From positions 682,001 to 746,000 of the forward strand of contig NZ_JACHLP010000001.1 of NCBI RefSeq assembly GCF_014204525.1: a DNA stretch of 64,000 nucleotides. The letters run 5' to 3'. The notes beneath the pieces are model-generated. The model saw only the letters and a program-made list of their open reading frames with translations. It searched no databases and was not told where the DNA came from. This DNA comes from Roseateles oligotrophus. GTDB lineage: Bacteria; Pseudomonadota; Gammaproteobacteria; Burkholderiales; Burkholderiaceae_C. Within the stretch, counting starts at the first letter, position 1. Every line of letters begins with the position of its first letter. Made by a program: the position numbers and the translations under genes. Below are positions 1-10,197 of the stretch, one piece after another.

Positions 1-703
1 TTTGTTCGGTCTGCGCATTGACGCGCCGGATGTAAAAGCGGGCCCGCTCGTCCTGCTTGCCGCGGTAGAGCACATCGGCCAGGTTATAGGCCACGACCGG
101 GCTGGCGGGGTCGTATTCAAAGGCCTTTTGCAGGCTTTGCTCGGCCTCGAACTGCCGCCCGGCCTTGGCCTCGCAAACGCCCTTGGCCAGCCAGCTGCGC
201 GCGGGCGCGCGGTAACTGCTTTGCGCCAGGGCCAGATCGAACTGGGCCTGGGCCGCCGCCCAACGCTGCTGCTGGCACAGGAACCAGCCGTAGTTGTGCA
301 AGGTGTCGGGGTCTTGCGGATACAGGACGAGGGCGCGGCGGAAGTTCTCATCTGCCAGCTGGGGCTCGCCCATGGCAGCGTAGATCAGGCCGCGCATATT
401 GATAGCCTCGCGCATATTCGGCTTCACCGCCAGCACCTGCTTGATCTCGTCCAGGGCCGTGTTGTACTGACCGCGGGCGAAATAACCGCCCGCCAGCTCC
501 AGGCGCGGCGCGGCGCGGCGGTCGGCCTCGGTCGAATCGAAGTCGGTGCGCGGAGCGCCCCGCTGCTCTTGCACCACCGGCGCGGCGCAGGCCGTCAAAC
601 CCAGAATCACGGCCGCCAGCACGATTCGCCACAAAGGGGCCACCAAAGCCGCAGAACGGGCATGCAAGGAGGAGGACGCGGCGACCGGGATTGGATGAGT
701 CAT
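1..703 (-). CDS. pilW: PilW/PilF type IV pilus biogenesis lipoprotein (3' end outside window)
   Basis: The frame is open from an ATG at 703 to the window edge, about 234 codons, so the C-terminus is missing. The N-terminus carries a hydrophobic stretch ending in a lipobox (LTAC, about residues 36-39), so it should be an outer-membrane lipoprotein. The remainder is TPR-like, with repeated helical pairs and the phrases LHNYGWFLC and ARFYIRRVN typical of PilF/PilW, the pilotin that helps assemble the PilQ secretin. It sits 20 bases downstream of rlmN on the same strand, the usual betaproteobacterial order (ndk-rlmN-pilW). Identity is firm from motif and context; only the C-terminal part cannot be checked. 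Confidence 0.88.
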   Translation of the reverse strand, partial: MTHPIPVAASSSLHARSAALVAPLWRIVLAAVILGLTACAAPVVQEQRGAPRTDFDSTEADRRAAPRLELAGGYFARGQYNTALDEIKQVLAVKPNMREAINMRGLIYAAMGEPQLADENFRRALVLYPQDPDTLHNYGWFLCQQQRWAAAQAQFDLALAQSSYRAPARSWLAKGVCEAKAGRQFEAEQSLQKAFEYDPASPVVAYNLADVLYRGKQDERARFYIRRVNAQTEQ

Positions 704-722
704 GGGCTGGATGTTTTGAGTG

Positions 723-1841
723 TTAAGACGGGCTCGCGCCTTTTACCACTACTGGCGCTCTCACCATACGGATATGGGCTTGGGTGCGGTCCTGCACCTC
801 GCCCGCCAGCTGACCGCAGGCGGCGTCGATATCGTCGCCACGCGTCTTGCGCACCGTCGTCACCAGGCCGGCGTTCAGCAAGATCTCGGCAAAGGCCTTG
901 ACCCGCTCGTTGCTGCTGCGCTTCAGGCCCGAGGCCGGGAAGGGGTTGAAGGGAATCAGATTGATCTTGCAAGCCACCTTGTTGCGCAGCAAGTCCACCA
1001 GCTCGCGCGCCTGCTCCGGCGTGTCGTTGACGCCGTCCAGCATGCAGTACTCGAAGGTGATGAAGTCGCGCGGTGCCTTGTCCAGATAGTGATTGCAGGC
1101 CGCCAGCAGCTCGGCAATCGGGTACTTCTTGTTCAAGGGCACCAGCTGGTCGCGCAGGGGATCGGTGGGCGCATGCAGGGACACGGCCAGGGCCACCGGG
1201 CAGTCATCGCGCAGGCGTTCAATCATGGGCACGACGCCCGAGGTGGAGACGGTGACGCGGCGGCGCGAGAGGCCGTAGCCATGGTCATCCAGCATCATCT
1301 TCAGGGCCGGCACCAGGGCGCTGTAGTTCTGCAGCGGCTCGCCCATGCCCATCATCACCACATTGGAGATGACCCGCTCGCTGCTATTGAGGCGCTTGCG
1401 CAGGCTGTGCTCGGCAAACCAGAGCTGGGCAATGATCTCGGAGGTCTCGAGATTGCGGCTGAAGCCCTGGTGGCCGGTGGAGCAGAAACGGCAGCCGACG
1501 GCGCAACCAGCCTGGCTGGAAATGCACAGAGTGCCTCGATCAGTCTCGGGGATGTAGACCGCCTCGACCGCATTGCCGGCACCGACGTCGAACAGCCATT
1601 TGACCGTGCCGTCGGTGGAAATATGTTCGGAGATCACCGGCAGCGCCGTGATCTGGGCCAGACCCGCGAGCTTGTCGCGCAGCGATTTGGCCAGGTCGCT
1701 CATCTGATCGAATTCAGAGGCGCCTTTCTGATGGATCCAGCGAAAAAGCTGGGTGGCGCGAAAGCGCTTCTCACCCAGCTGCTCACAGTACGCAGCCAGG
1801 CCTTCAAGGTCGAATCCCAGTAGGTTGACTGCTGCGCCCAT
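723..1841 (-). CDS. rlmN: 23S rRNA/tRNA adenine C2-methyltransferase RlmN (radical SAM)
   Basis: This radical-SAM enzyme methylates C2 of A2503 in 23S rRNA and A37 in some tRNAs. The 372-residue product has the cluster motif C-x3-C-x2-C (C113, C117, C120), the upstream conserved Cys (C106) and the mechanism-critical Cys near the end (C342, in DIDAACGQL). The start was placed at [15 protein letters not shown] because family proteins begin there and AGAGGAA precedes this ATG; an in-frame start 54 bases upstream would add an atypical extension. It lies between ndk and pilW on the same strand and is probably co-transcribed with pilW. Confidence 0.95.
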   Translation of the reverse strand: MGAAVNLLGFDLEGLAAYCEQLGEKRFRATQLFRWIHQKGASEFDQMSDLAKSLRDKLAGLAQITALPVISEHISTDGTVKWLFDVGAGNAVEAVYIPETDRGTLCISSQAGCAVGCRFCSTGHQGFSRNLETSEIIAQLWFAEHSLRKRLNSSERVISNVVMMGMGEPLQNYSALVPALKMMLDDHGYGLSRRRVTVSTSGVVPMIERLRDDCPVALAVSLHAPTDPLRDQLVPLNKKYPIAELLAACNHYLDKAPRDFITFEYCMLDGVNDTPEQARELVDLLRNKVACKINLIPFNPFPASGLKRSSNERVKAFAEILLNAGLVTTVRKTRGDDIDAACGQLAGEVQDRTQAHIRMVRAPVVVKGASPS

Positions 1842-1913
1842 GATTTCCTCTTGTGTGCGGCCTCTCAGGCCTTTGAAGCCTCCAGGCCGCGGCACAAGAG
1901 GCGTGTTGCCGAA

Positions 1914-2339
1914 TCAGCGGCTATAGACATTCATGCCGGGGAAGAAGAAGGCCACTTCGGCGGCGGCGGTCTCGGGAGCATCCGAACCGTGCACGGCGTT
2001 GGCATCGATGCTGTCGGCGAAGTCGGCGCGGATGGTGCCCTTCTCGGCCTTCTTCGGGTCGGTAGCGCCCATCAGGTCACGGTGCTTCAGGATGGCGTTC
2101 TCGCCTTCCAGGGCCGAGATCACGACGGGACCGGAGATCATGAAGTTCACCAGGTCGTTGAAGAAGGGGCGTGCCTTGTGCACGGCGTAGAAAGCTTCGG
2201 CTTCGCCGCGCGACAGATGGGCCATCTTGGCGGCCACGATCTTCAGGCCAGCGCCTTCGAAGCGAGCGTAGATTTGGCCGATGACGTTCTTGGCGACGGC
2301 GTCGGGCTTGATGATGGACAGAGTGCGTTCGATAGCCAT
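1914..2339 (-). CDS. ndk: Nucleoside diphosphate kinase
   Basis: Transfers the gamma-phosphate from ATP to nucleoside diphosphates through a phospho-histidine. The 141-residue protein has the standard family length, the N-terminal [14 protein letters not shown] block and the active-site H117 in [12 protein letters not shown]. The ATG at 2339 is preceded by AGGAGAAAACC, a strong ribosome-binding site; a longer in-frame start is not needed. It is the first gene of the ndk-rlmN-pilW run, with a 72-base gap to rlmN. Confidence 0.97.
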   Translation of the reverse strand: MAIERTLSIIKPDAVAKNVIGQIYARFEGAGLKIVAAKMAHLSRGEAEAFYAVHKARPFFNDLVNFMISGPVVISALEGENAILKHRDLMGATDPKKAEKGTIRADFADSIDANAVHGSDAPETAAAEVAFFFPGMNVYSR

Positions 2340-2377
2340 GGTTTTCTCCTGAAATCTGGGGCTTGGCAAAACCCGCG

Positions 2378-2383
2378 ATTGTA
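2378..2383 (-). promoter_or_regulatory. Possible -10 element of ndk promoter
   Basis: On the minus strand this reads TACAAT (5 of 6 to the sigma-70 -10), 38 bases before the ndk ATG. No good -35 is found at normal spacing, so the call is tentative. Confidence 0.3.
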
Positions 2384-2478
2384 CTGTGTGAAGAAGTCCC
2401 GCTGGCGTCAACGGCAAGCTGCCCTGCCATGCCCACCCGGCAACTTCTTCACGTCTTCAAAGCTTGGCGGGCCCCACC

Positions 2479-4671
2479 TCAGCGATTGCGGCCACCGTAG
2501 CCGCCGCCGGAGCGACCGCCACCACCGCTATTGCCACCTTGGCCACCACGGCCGCCGCCGTTGCGGCCGGTGCGGCGGACGAAGGCATCCGCACCGATAT
2601 AGCCGACCGCGGTCTGCAGCGGATCGGGCTGGCGCGGGCCGTCACCCCGATCGCCGCGGCCACCACGGCCGCCACGATCCTGGCTGCTGCTGCCGCCGGC
2701 ACCGAAGCCGGCAGGGATGCCGCGACCCTTGCTGGTGGCGAAGCGGCGGTCGAAGGTCTGCTCCAGCGGATTGATATTGCGCGGGATGGGTTCGTCGAAA
2801 TCATCGTCCCGGGCATCCGAGCCGCGCTCGCTGGCACGCTCGTTATAGCGATCCTGGGAACGCTCGACCGGGCGATCATTGCCACGATCGGGGCCACGGC
2901 CATTGGGACGCGGGCCCACACCGGCCTGGCGACCATCGGCACGGCGGCCGCGATCCTGGCCACGGTTCGGGCCGCGATCAGCTGCCGCACGCTCGGGGGC
3001 GCGGTCATTGCGATCATTGCGCTCGTTAGCCCGGGGGCCGCGCTCCGGCCGCGGACCACGCTCGGGGCGCTCGCCGCGGTCGGCACGCGGCTCACGGTCC
3101 TCGCGACCCCGACCCTGGTTCTGCTCACCGCCACCAGCCAAGCGACGGATGATCTTCACATCCTCTTCGCCCAGTTCGATCCAGACGCAGCGCTTCAGAC
3201 CGCGCGGCAGCACCACGGTGCCGTAGCGGATGCGGATCAGGCGGCTGACCGTCAGGCCCACGGCCTCGAAGAGCTTGCGCACCTCGCGGTTGCGGCCTTC
3301 GGTGATGACGACGCGATACCAGTGGTTCACACCCTCACCGCCACCGTCTTCGATGCTCTTGAAGCCGGCCTTCTGGCCTTCGATAACGACGCCTTCCAGC
3401 AGCCGCGCCTTCTGCTCGGGCTGCAAGGTGCCCAGCACGCGCACGGCGTACTCGCGCTCCACGCCAAAGCGCGGATGCATCAGCTGATTGGCCAGCTCAC
3501 CGGAGTTGGTGAACAGCAGCAGGCCTTCGGTATTCATGTCCAGGCGACCGACCGACTGCCACTTGCCCTGCTGCAGGCGCGGCAGGTGACGGAACACCGT
3601 CGGGCGGCCCTCCGGATCGTTGAAAGTAACGACTTCCCCGGCCGGCTTGTGATAGGCCAGGATGCGCGGCGCCGGCGGCGAGATGCGCACGCGGATGGGC
3701 TTGCCCGCCACCCGCACATTGTCGCCAAAGGAGATGCGCTGGCCGATGTGGGCAACCTCGCCGTTCACCTCGATCTTGCCGTCGGCAATCATGTCCTCGA
3801 TATCGCGGCGCGAACCGATGCCGGCCTGGGCCAACACCTTCTGCAGCTTGGGCGCATCGGGCTCGGGGGCCAGCACGCGCTTGGTGTCGACGTCCGCCTC
3901 GTCCAGCTCGACCAGTTCGTCGTCTTCGCTTTCGTCCACGCTGGCGTCGAAATCACCCGTCACCACCTCGGCAAAACGCTCGCCGACGGCGGCCAGCGCC
4001 TCGGGTGCAGGCGCCACGGCCTGCTCGGCCACGCGCGGGGCACGCGCTTCACCACCCTCGCCGCCTTCGGCAAAGTCCTTGCGGCCACGGCGGCGATTGC
4101 GATTGCGACTGCGGCGCTCATTGCCCTCCAACGGCTCGCCAGATTCGCCGCGCTCTTCGCCGGCCTCGGCCGCGACCGCTTCGCTGCGCTGGCCTGCATC
4201 AGCCGATTCAAGCGCCTCGGGCGCCAGGGTGAACACGGCTGCCTTTTCGGCACGCGGCGCACGGCGGGCCGGTGCAACGGCCTCAGCCTCGGCTGCGAGG
4301 GGCACGGCTGCCACGGCAGGCGCCGACTCGGCTGCGGCCTCAGCATCCACCTTGGCGGCCGTCTTGCGCGGCGCACGGCGCTTGGGCGCCTCCTGAGCTT
4401 GCTGCGTCTCGGCCACGGGCTGCGGCGCCTCCACGGCCTCTGCCACGACCTCGACCTTCTTGGCCGCAGTCTTGCGGGGTGCACGCGTCTTCACCGGCGC
4501 CGTCACCTCCTCGGCCACGGGCGCAGCCGCCTGCTCAGCTCCCGCCTCGGCGGCGAGCTTGGGCTTGGCCGGACTGCGCTTGCGCTTGGGCGCTGCGGCC
4601 TCGGTCGATGGAGCCTCAGCAGCCGGAGCGGCTGCGTGATCTGCGGTGGAGTCGTTGTCGTTGGAATTCAT
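2479..4671 (-). CDS. rluB: 23S rRNA pseudouridine synthase RluB with long disordered tails
   Basis: Makes pseudouridine in 23S rRNA (E. coli position 2605). The conserved core spans about residues 273-510: an S4 RNA-binding domain ([17 protein letters not shown]) then the RsuA/RluB catalytic domain with D378 in GRLDMNTEG. The core is flanked by about 270 residues of Ala/Glu/Lys/Arg-rich low-complexity sequence and about 200 residues of Arg/Gly/Asp/Asn-rich sequence ending in GGYGGRNR. At 730 residues it is more than twice the E. coli length; such tails occur in other Burkholderiales. Its ATG overlaps the scpB stop (ATGA, 4668-4671), so the two are translationally coupled. Confidence 0.92.
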   Translation of the reverse strand: MNSNDNDSTADHAAAPAAEAPSTEAAAPKRKRSPAKPKLAAEAGAEQAAAPVAEEVTAPVKTRAPRKTAAKKVEVVAEAVEAPQPVAETQQAQEAPKRRAPRKTAAKVDAEAAAESAPAVAAVPLAAEAEAVAPARRAPRAEKAAVFTLAPEALESADAGQRSEAVAAEAGEERGESGEPLEGNERRSRNRNRRRGRKDFAEGGEGGEARAPRVAEQAVAPAPEALAAVGERFAEVVTGDFDASVDESEDDELVELDEADVDTKRVLAPEPDAPKLQKVLAQAGIGSRRDIEDMIADGKIEVNGEVAHIGQRISFGDNVRVAGKPIRVRISPPAPRILAYHKPAGEVVTFNDPEGRPTVFRHLPRLQQGKWQSVGRLDMNTEGLLLFTNSGELANQLMHPRFGVEREYAVRVLGTLQPEQKARLLEGVVIEGQKAGFKSIEDGGGEGVNHWYRVVITEGRNREVRKLFEAVGLTVSRLIRIRYGTVVLPRGLKRCVWIELGEEDVKIIRRLAGGGEQNQGRGREDREPRADRGERPERGPRPERGPRANERNDRNDRAPERAAADRGPNRGQDRGRRADGRQAGVGPRPNGRGPDRGNDRPVERSQDRYNERASERGSDARDDDFDEPIPRNINPLEQTFDRRFATSKGRGIPAGFGAGGSSSQDRGGRGGRGDRGDGPRQPDPLQTAVGYIGADAFVRRTGRNGGGRGGQGGNSGGGGRSGGGYGGRNR

Positions 4672-5474
4672 GCGTCGGTTTGCACCTGTTCGGCGGCGTC
4701 AGACAAAGGGTCCGGCTGGGCCGGAAGGGATGCGCCGTCTTCGGCTGGAATTGGCGCGGTAAGGGACTCGGCAGCGGCCGGGTCCGGGCTAAAACTAGGG
4801 CTCGCAAGCTCGGGCTGCGAGGGGACTTCGAGCACTGCCGGCAGCAAAACGGCTGCGGCAGCGGATTCTTCAATATTCAATTCGGCCGGCTCGGCGGCTG
4901 CATCCTCGATCAGGATGCCCTGCAGCCCCGCCGCCTCGCTCAAGGCCTGGGCGGGCGAAGCGCCTGCAGCCTCCAGCTCGGGCAATTGTTCCAGGCTGTT
5001 CAGACCCAGATCATCCAGAAACTGCTTGGTCGTGGCATACAAGCCTGGCCGACCGGGGGCCTCGCGGTAACCAATCACATCGATCCAGCCCCGGTCTTCC
5101 AGTTGCTTGACGATCTGGGTGGACACCACCACGCCCCGTATGTCTTCGATATCGCCCCGGGTCACCGGCTGCCGGTAGGCAATGATGGCCAGGGTTTCCA
5201 TCACGGCCCGGGAGTAACGCTGCGGCTTCTCGGGATGCAGGCGATCCAGGTACTCACGCAATTCCGGCCGACTCTGGAAGCGCCAGCCCGAGGACACGGC
5301 CACCAGCTCAACGCCGCGACCCTCCCAGTCCCGGCTGAGTTCGTCCAAGACATTGCGCAAGGTATCGGGCCCAACGGCGTCGGCAAACAGGCTGCGCATA
5401 TCGCGCAGGGTCAAAGGCTGTTGGGCGCAAATCAGCGCAGTCTCGAGGACGCGTTTAGCATCCTGTGTGTTCAT
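4668..5474 (-). CDS. scpB: Segregation and condensation protein B
   Basis: ScpB is the winged-helix kleisin partner of the SMC-ScpA chromosome-organising complex. Two winged-helix domains are visible (about residues 5-85 and 90-165), including the family block [20 protein letters not shown] and the segment around [19 protein letters not shown]. The last 90 residues are an acidic, Ala/Pro-rich tail. The 268-residue length is somewhat long because of this tail. scpA is not adjacent. The downstream rluB is coupled by a 4-base overlap, a common scpB-rluB pairing. Confidence 0.95.
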   Translation of the reverse strand: MNTQDAKRVLETALICAQQPLTLRDMRSLFADAVGPDTLRNVLDELSRDWEGRGVELVAVSSGWRFQSRPELREYLDRLHPEKPQRYSRAVMETLAIIAYRQPVTRGDIEDIRGVVVSTQIVKQLEDRGWIDVIGYREAPGRPGLYATTKQFLDDLGLNSLEQLPELEAAGASPAQALSEAAGLQGILIEDAAAEPAELNIEESAAAAVLLPAVLEVPSQPELASPSFSPDPAAAESLTAPIPAEDGASLPAQPDPLSDAAEQVQTDA

Positions 5475-5642
5475 TGACTTTCGTCATCTTTCCCGATTCA
5501 AACGGGGGTTTGCTGTTCCAGGCCTCTGGCGTCTGGGGCGCTAGCCTAAGTCGTGCTTGACAAGCCAGGAGGCGGGGCTTTGTGCATAGCCGCATGCGCG
5601 GCGGGCTTGATTACCTGATCCTTCAGGCATCAATGCAGGCCG

Positions 5643-5648
5643 ATTGTA
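5643..5648 (-). promoter_or_regulatory. Possible -10 element in the 180-base rluD-scpB gap
   Basis: The minus strand reads GCTACAATC, containing TACAAT, between rluD and scpB, about 170 bases before the scpB ATG. No convincing -35 was found. It could mark an scpB-rluB promoter with a long leader. Confidence 0.22.
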
Positions 5649-5654
5649 GCGCGC

Positions 5655-6695
5655 TCAGTAGGCCACCGGCGGAAGCTCAAAGGGCGGCAGGCCCAACAAG
5701 TCCCAGGCCGATGCCAAATCCTGTGGCAAAGATGCATCAAAGCGCAGTGCCACCCCCGTCACCGGATGCGCAAACGAGAGCCGCGCCGCATGCAGGGCCT
5801 GGCGCGTTAGGCCCAGGGCCGGCACGCCGCCGTACAGCGCATCGGACACCAGGGGATAACCCTTGTAGGCCAGATGCACGCGGATCTGATGGGTACGGCC
5901 GCTGTGCAAGACGCAATGCACGGCCGACACGCTGCGCACCCCCACCTCGCCCAGGCCCAGGGCGTAGACATCGGTGCGCGAGGGCTTGCCGGTCGCCAGC
6001 ACGGCCATCTTGATGCGTGAGATCAGGTCGCGGCGCAGCGGCGCGTCGATGACCAGGGCCTCGGGCACGCGGCCAAACGCCAGGGCCACATACTCGCGAT
6101 GCACCTCGCGGGCGGCGATCATGCGGGTCAGCGCCGTCACCGCCTCCGAGCTCTTGCCCACCATCATCAGGCCGCTGGTGTCCTTGTCCAGGCGATGGAC
6201 GATGCCGGCCCGCGGCAAGGTGGCGGCCGCCGGATGGTGGGCCAGCAAGCCATTCATCACCGTGCCGGACCAATTGCCCGAGGCCGGGTGCACCACCATG
6301 CCGGCCGCCTTGTTAAGCACCAGCACATGGGCGTCCTCATAGACGATATCGAGCGGCAGCGACTCGGCCCGGAAGGCCCGGCTTTCTTCGGTCGGCAGCA
6401 GCACGACCTGCACCTGCTGACCCGCCAAAAGCTTGCGCGAGGCACTGTTGAGCGGCTGGCCATTGACGCTGACACAGCCGCGCTCGATCAGATTCTGCAG
6501 ATGGTTGCGCGAAAACTCCGGCGCCATCTGGACCAGGAAGCGGTCGACCCGCTGGGTATGCCAATCGGCGTCTACAACAGCCTGGCGTGCCTCGGCGCCC
6601 TCGCGGCCGGCCTCGGCGCCCTCCTGATCGGCGCCCCACTCTTCATCGCCGCCCTCCATGGACGCGGTCGAACTTGCAGGCAGGGCCTGAACCAT
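5655..6695 (-). CDS. rluD: 23S rRNA pseudouridine synthase RluD
   Basis: Forms pseudouridines 1911, 1915 and 1917 in helix 69 of 23S rRNA. An S4 domain (about residues 50-110, SRNHLQNLIERGCVSVNG) is followed by the RluA-type catalytic domain with D170 in HRLDKDTSGLMMVG. The first 40 residues are acidic and poorly conserved, so the true start is uncertain; MVQALPA at 6695 is the longest option. It is divergent from bamD across 56 bases, an arrangement conserved in proteobacteria. Confidence 0.94.
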   Translation of the reverse strand: MVQALPASSTASMEGGDEEWGADQEGAEAGREGAEARQAVVDADWHTQRVDRFLVQMAPEFSRNHLQNLIERGCVSVNGQPLNSASRKLLAGQQVQVVLLPTEESRAFRAESLPLDIVYEDAHVLVLNKAAGMVVHPASGNWSGTVMNGLLAHHPAAATLPRAGIVHRLDKDTSGLMMVGKSSEAVTALTRMIAAREVHREYVALAFGRVPEALVIDAPLRRDLISRIKMAVLATGKPSRTDVYALGLGEVGVRSVSAVHCVLHSGRTHQIRVHLAYKGYPLVSDALYGGVPALGLTRQALHAARLSFAHPVTGVALRFDASLPQDLASAWDLLGLPPFELPPVAY

Positions 6696-6700
6696 ATAAT
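6674..6700 (+). promoter_or_regulatory. bamD sigma-70 promoter
   Basis: A perfect -10 (TATAAT, 6695-6700) lies 51 bases before the bamD ATG with a fair -35 (TTGCAG, 6674-6679; spacer 15). It overlaps the rluD start codon. Confidence 0.5.
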
Positions 6701-6751
6701 GAAAGCTCCGTCTTCAGCTGAGGGGGTGTCAAGCACCGCCCTGTAGGGATC

Positions 6752-7591
6752 ATGATAGAAAAATGTGTGAAGCGCCGCTCGGCACCCACGTCCGATGCGC
6801 GTTCAAGGTCGCGTGCGAGCTGGCTCGCCGGCCTTGCCCTGCTGGCTCTGGCCGCCTGTTCCTCGGCGCCCAAAGAGGACCCGAATTCGCAAGCCAGTCT
6901 GGACAAATTGTACGCAGAGGCAAAAGATGACCTCTCGGCCGGCAGTTATGACCGCGCCATCAAGAGCCTGGAGCGCATCGAAGGCCGCGCCGCCGGCACC
7001 CTGCTGGCCCAGCAAGCCCAGCTGGATCTGGCCTGGGCCTACCACCGCAGTGGCGAGCGCGCCCAGTCCATCACCGTGCTGGACCGCTTCATCAAGCTCA
7101 ACCCCTCCAGCCCCGCAATGGACTACGCCCTCTACATGAAGGGCTTGGTCAATTTCAACGAAGACCTGGGCCTGTTCGGCCGCCTGGCCAGCCAGGACAT
7201 CTCCGAGCGCGACCAGCAGGCCTCGCGCGACGCCCTGCTGTCCTTCCGCCAGGTGGTGGAGCAATACCCCGACTCCAAATACGCCGGCGATGCGCGCGTG
7301 CGGGTGGACTTCATCACCAACACCCTGGCCAATTACGAGGTCCATGTGGCGCGCTACTACTACGAGCGCGGCGCCTATGTGGCGGCGGCCAACCGGGCCC
7401 AGCAGACGGTGCAGGAATTCCAGCAGGCCCCGGCCGCCGAGCATGCCTTGCAGCTGATGGTCAAGAGCTATGACAAGCTGGGTCTCGCGCCCCTGCGCGA
7501 CGATGCCCAGCGCGTGCTGGCCAAGAGCTTCCCGAACAGCGCCTACCTGAACCCGAATAGCGAGAAAAAGGCCTGGTGGAAGATCTGGTAA
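6752..7591 (+). CDS. bamD: Outer membrane assembly lipoprotein BamD
   Basis: Essential lipoprotein of the BAM complex that folds outer-membrane beta-barrels. The 279-residue product has a lipoprotein signal ending in LAAC (C36), then a TPR solenoid: LYAEAKDDLSAGSYDRAIK, the block AQLDLAWAYHRSGE, and the BamD signature around YPDSKYAGDARVRVDFI. The charged leader before the hydrophobic stretch is long (about 24 residues), so the start might lie slightly downstream, but the ATG at 6752 has AGGGA in front. Divergent from rluD. Confidence 0.95.
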   Translation: MIEKCVKRRSAPTSDARSRSRASWLAGLALLALAACSSAPKEDPNSQASLDKLYAEAKDDLSAGSYDRAIKSLERIEGRAAGTLLAQQAQLDLAWAYHRSGERAQSITVLDRFIKLNPSSPAMDYALYMKGLVNFNEDLGLFGRLASQDISERDQQASRDALLSFRQVVEQYPDSKYAGDARVRVDFITNTLANYEVHVARYYYERGAYVAAANRAQQTVQEFQQAPAAEHALQLMVKSYDKLGLAPLRDDAQRVLAKSFPNSAYLNPNSEKKAWWKIW

Positions 7592-7612
7592 GCACTCACT
7601 GAACCAGCCCTC

Positions 7613-7644
7613 AAAAAAGCGCGCCGCTGCGGCGCGCTTTTTTT
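7613..7644. terminator. Bidirectional rho-independent terminator
   Basis: Stem GCGCGCC/GGCGCGC (7619-7625 with 7631-7637), loop GCTGC, flanked by A6 and T7. It serves bamD on the plus strand and the convergent helicase gene, whose stop codon lies in the T-run. Confidence 0.9.
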
Positions 7645-9754
7645 ACGCGCGGATATCGGCCAGCAGCTGCAGCCAGTCCAGCGCCTGCTGCTCCTCCGCC
7701 AGGCGGGTCATGGGCGGCAAGGCCTCGCGCAGGCGGCGGCCGTAATTCATCACCGCCATGCGGGGGTCGCACACCACCAGCAAACCACGATCCTGCTCGG
7801 TGCGGATCAAGCGCCCGCCGCCCTGCTTGAGCGAGATCGCCGCCTCGGCAATGAAGTAATGCGCAAACGCATTGCGGCCCGCGGCCTCCAGGCGCTGCAC
7901 CCGCGCCTCGACCAGAGGGTCATTGGGCGGCGGGAAGGGCAGCTTGTCGATCAACACGCATTGCAGCTTGTCGCCGGGCACATCGATGCCTTCCCAGAAG
8001 CTGGCCGAGCCCAGCAGCACGGCGCGCGGGTCGTCCAGAAACTGCTGCAGCAGCTGGCGCTTGGGCGCCACGCCCTGCTGGAGCACGGCGATCTCGTCCC
8101 CGCCCTCCTCAAAGTCCTGGCGCAGCGCGTCGCCAATGCTTTGCAGGGCCCGCAGCGTCGTCGTCAGCACAAAAGTACGCCCACCCAGGGCACGCGCACA
8201 GCGCGCCGCCAGGGCCGCCACCTGGAGCGGATGGTTCGGCTCATTCGGCTTGGGGAAGTTGCGCGGGATGTAGAGCCTGGCGTTCTCCGCGTAATTGAAG
8301 GGGCTGCCGACCCGCAGCACGGTGGCCTCGTCCAGGCCGGCCGGCTCGGTGAACCAGCTGAGGCGCTCGTCGTCGCCCAGCGTGGCCGAGGTGAAGACCC
8401 AGGCCTTGTTCTGCCCTTGCGGGCCGCCGAGCTGCTCCAGCATGGCCTCGCGGATGTCCAGCGGCGACTCCACCAGACGGGCCTGATGCGGGCTCAGATC
8501 GATCCAGCGCACATCGGCCGGCTCGGGCTCCTGGGCAAACACCTCGACCAGCTTGCGCAGTTGCACGGCCCGCTCGTGCAGGCGCTGGAAGTCGGGCGAG
8601 GTCTCGGCCACGGTGGCCAGCTGGTCCACGGCCAGCTCGGTCGTCTCGGCCAAGTCCGCCAGCGCCGCGGCAAAGCCGGGCTGGCCGGCGCGCTCCTTCC
8701 AGGCCAGCTTGAGCATGCCGCGCACTTCCCGGCCGCCCGTGGCCAGGGGGCCGGCGCAGGCCAGGCGCAGTTGGCGGGCGGAACGCTCCAGGCGCGCCTG
8801 CAGGCCTTGCCAGTCCTGCAGGCCACGGGCCTGGGCCAGGCCCAGGCCCAGCACATCCCGGCCGAAGTCCAGCAGCTGGGCCGTGCCCAGCAAGGTGCCG
8901 AGGAATTGCACGCCGGCCTCGGGCAGTTGGTGGGCCTCGTCGAACACCGCCAGGTCCACGCTGGGCAGCAGCTCGGCCACGCCGCTGTCGCGCAGCGTCA
9001 TGTCGGCAAAGAAGAGATGGTGGTTGACCACCACCACATCGGCCTCCATGGCCTCGCGCCTGGCCTTCACCACATGGCAGGCGCGGAAGTCCGGGCATTC
9101 GGAACCCAGGCAGTTGTCGCGCGAGGAGGTCACGAAAGGCAGGACGGGCGAACGCTCGTCCAGGCCCTCCAGCTCGGCCAGGTCGCCGCTGCGCGTCTGC
9201 TGCGCCCAGGTCTCGATGCGGGCCAAGGCCATCACCGAGCGCTTGTCCGGCAGATCCGCGCTGTGCCGCGCATGGCCCAGGCGGTGCAGGCAGAGATAGC
9301 TGCCCCGCCCTTTGAGCAGGGCGATGCGCACCGGCACCTGCAGGGCGGCGCACAGGCGCGGCAGGTCGCGCATAAAGAGCTGGTCCTGCAGATTCTTGGT
9401 GGCCGTGCTGATCAGGGCGCGGCCGCCCGACAGCAGCGCGGGCACCAGATAGGCGAAGGTCTTGCCCACGCCGGTGCCGGCCTCCACCACCAGGGTCTCG
9501 CGCCGGGCGATGGCCTGGGCGACGGCCTGACTCATGGCCAGTTGCTGCTCGCGCGGCGAATAAGCGGGGTCGGCGCGCGCGATCGGGCCGCCGGGCGCAA
9601 AGGCCGCGGCCACCCATTGCTCCAGCTCGCTGGGTGCGGCCGCTTGCGGCGCAGCCTGGTGGGCGTCGAAAGCCTCGATCAGGCCAAAAGGGTCGGCGGG
9701 CGAACCGGCCTGGGCATGCGGGCTGGGGCGGTCGGTGGCGTCTTGGGTTTTCAA
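7643..9754 (-). CDS. DinG/YoaA-type iron-sulfur DNA helicase
   Basis: XPD-like superfamily 2 helicase, probably 5'-3', used in repair or replication-conflict resolution. Visible in the 703 residues are Walker A EAGTGVGKT (residues 91-99), four cysteines spaced like the FeS domain (C155, C215, C220, C226), the DEAH box (272-275), and C-terminal motifs V/VI (LLGSASFWEGIDVPG and QGGGRLIR). The only plausible start is a TTG at 9754; an upstream ATG in another frame stops at once, and the next internal Met is after residue 70. E. coli YoaA is the closest named relative by length, but DinG cannot be excluded. Confidence 0.88.
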   Translation of the reverse strand: MKTQDATDRPSPHAQAGSPADPFGLIEAFDAHQAAPQAAAPSELEQWVAAAFAPGGPIARADPAYSPREQQLAMSQAVAQAIARRETLVVEAGTGVGKTFAYLVPALLSGGRALISTATKNLQDQLFMRDLPRLCAALQVPVRIALLKGRGSYLCLHRLGHARHSADLPDKRSVMALARIETWAQQTRSGDLAELEGLDERSPVLPFVTSSRDNCLGSECPDFRACHVVKARREAMEADVVVVNHHLFFADMTLRDSGVAELLPSVDLAVFDEAHQLPEAGVQFLGTLLGTAQLLDFGRDVLGLGLAQARGLQDWQGLQARLERSARQLRLACAGPLATGGREVRGMLKLAWKERAGQPGFAAALADLAETTELAVDQLATVAETSPDFQRLHERAVQLRKLVEVFAQEPEPADVRWIDLSPHQARLVESPLDIREAMLEQLGGPQGQNKAWVFTSATLGDDERLSWFTEPAGLDEATVLRVGSPFNYAENARLYIPRNFPKPNEPNHPLQVAALAARCARALGGRTFVLTTTLRALQSIGDALRQDFEEGGDEIAVLQQGVAPKRQLLQQFLDDPRAVLLGSASFWEGIDVPGDKLQCVLIDKLPFPPPNDPLVEARVQRLEAAGRNAFAHYFIAEAAISLKQGGGRLIRTEQDRGLLVVCDPRMAVMNYGRRLREALPPMTRLAEEQQALDWLQLLADIRA

Positions 9755-9828
9755 ATCGGGAGCCTGGCTCGAAAAATCATAGTCCCGAGGGCTGGGGGAC
9801 GGTCCAGCATGGCGAGGGGTCAGCTTTC

Positions 9829-10056
9829 TCAGGCCAATTCATCCGGGTCCAACTCCTGCTCCAAGCGCTGGATCAAATCACGCAGGGCCAGGCGGCGCTT
9901 TTTCAGGCGGCGCAGGCTCAACTCGTCCGCGGGCTGGCCCTGGGACTTGGCCAGGGTTTCGTCGGCGGCCAGGCGGTCTATCATCAAATCCAGGTCCGCA
10001 TGCTCCATGCGCAACTCGATCAGGCGGCGCGACAGCGAGTGAAGTTGATCATCCAT
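9829..10056 (-). CDS. Small coiled-coil DUF465/YdcH-family protein
   Basis: A 75-residue, highly charged helical protein (MDDQLHSLSRRLIELRMEHADLDLMIDRL, then LKKRRLALRDLIQRLEQEL). This pattern and length match the YdcH/DUF465 family of unknown function. It is predicted to be a cytosolic antiparallel coiled-coil. It lies 74 bases upstream of the helicase gene on the same strand and may be co-transcribed with it. Confidence 0.8.
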   Translation of the reverse strand: MDDQLHSLSRRLIELRMEHADLDLMIDRLAADETLAKSQGQPADELSLRRLKKRRLALRDLIQRLEQELDPDELA

Positions 10057-10197
10057 AGGGGCAGGTTCGCGGTCGGTGGCATGCGCATATAGCGCCGAAA
10101 TACAACGGGGGCCGCGCTAAGAAGGCGCTGAACGGCGGGACCGAAATCGGGCCACAAACGCCCAGTTCCCCCGGGAATAGCGATTATAGTTTTCGGT

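Noticed and set aside
2464-5070. 868-residue plus-strand open frame opposite rluB and scpB
   Set aside because: Antisense to recognised genes; an artefact of Ala/Arg-rich codons read on the other strand.
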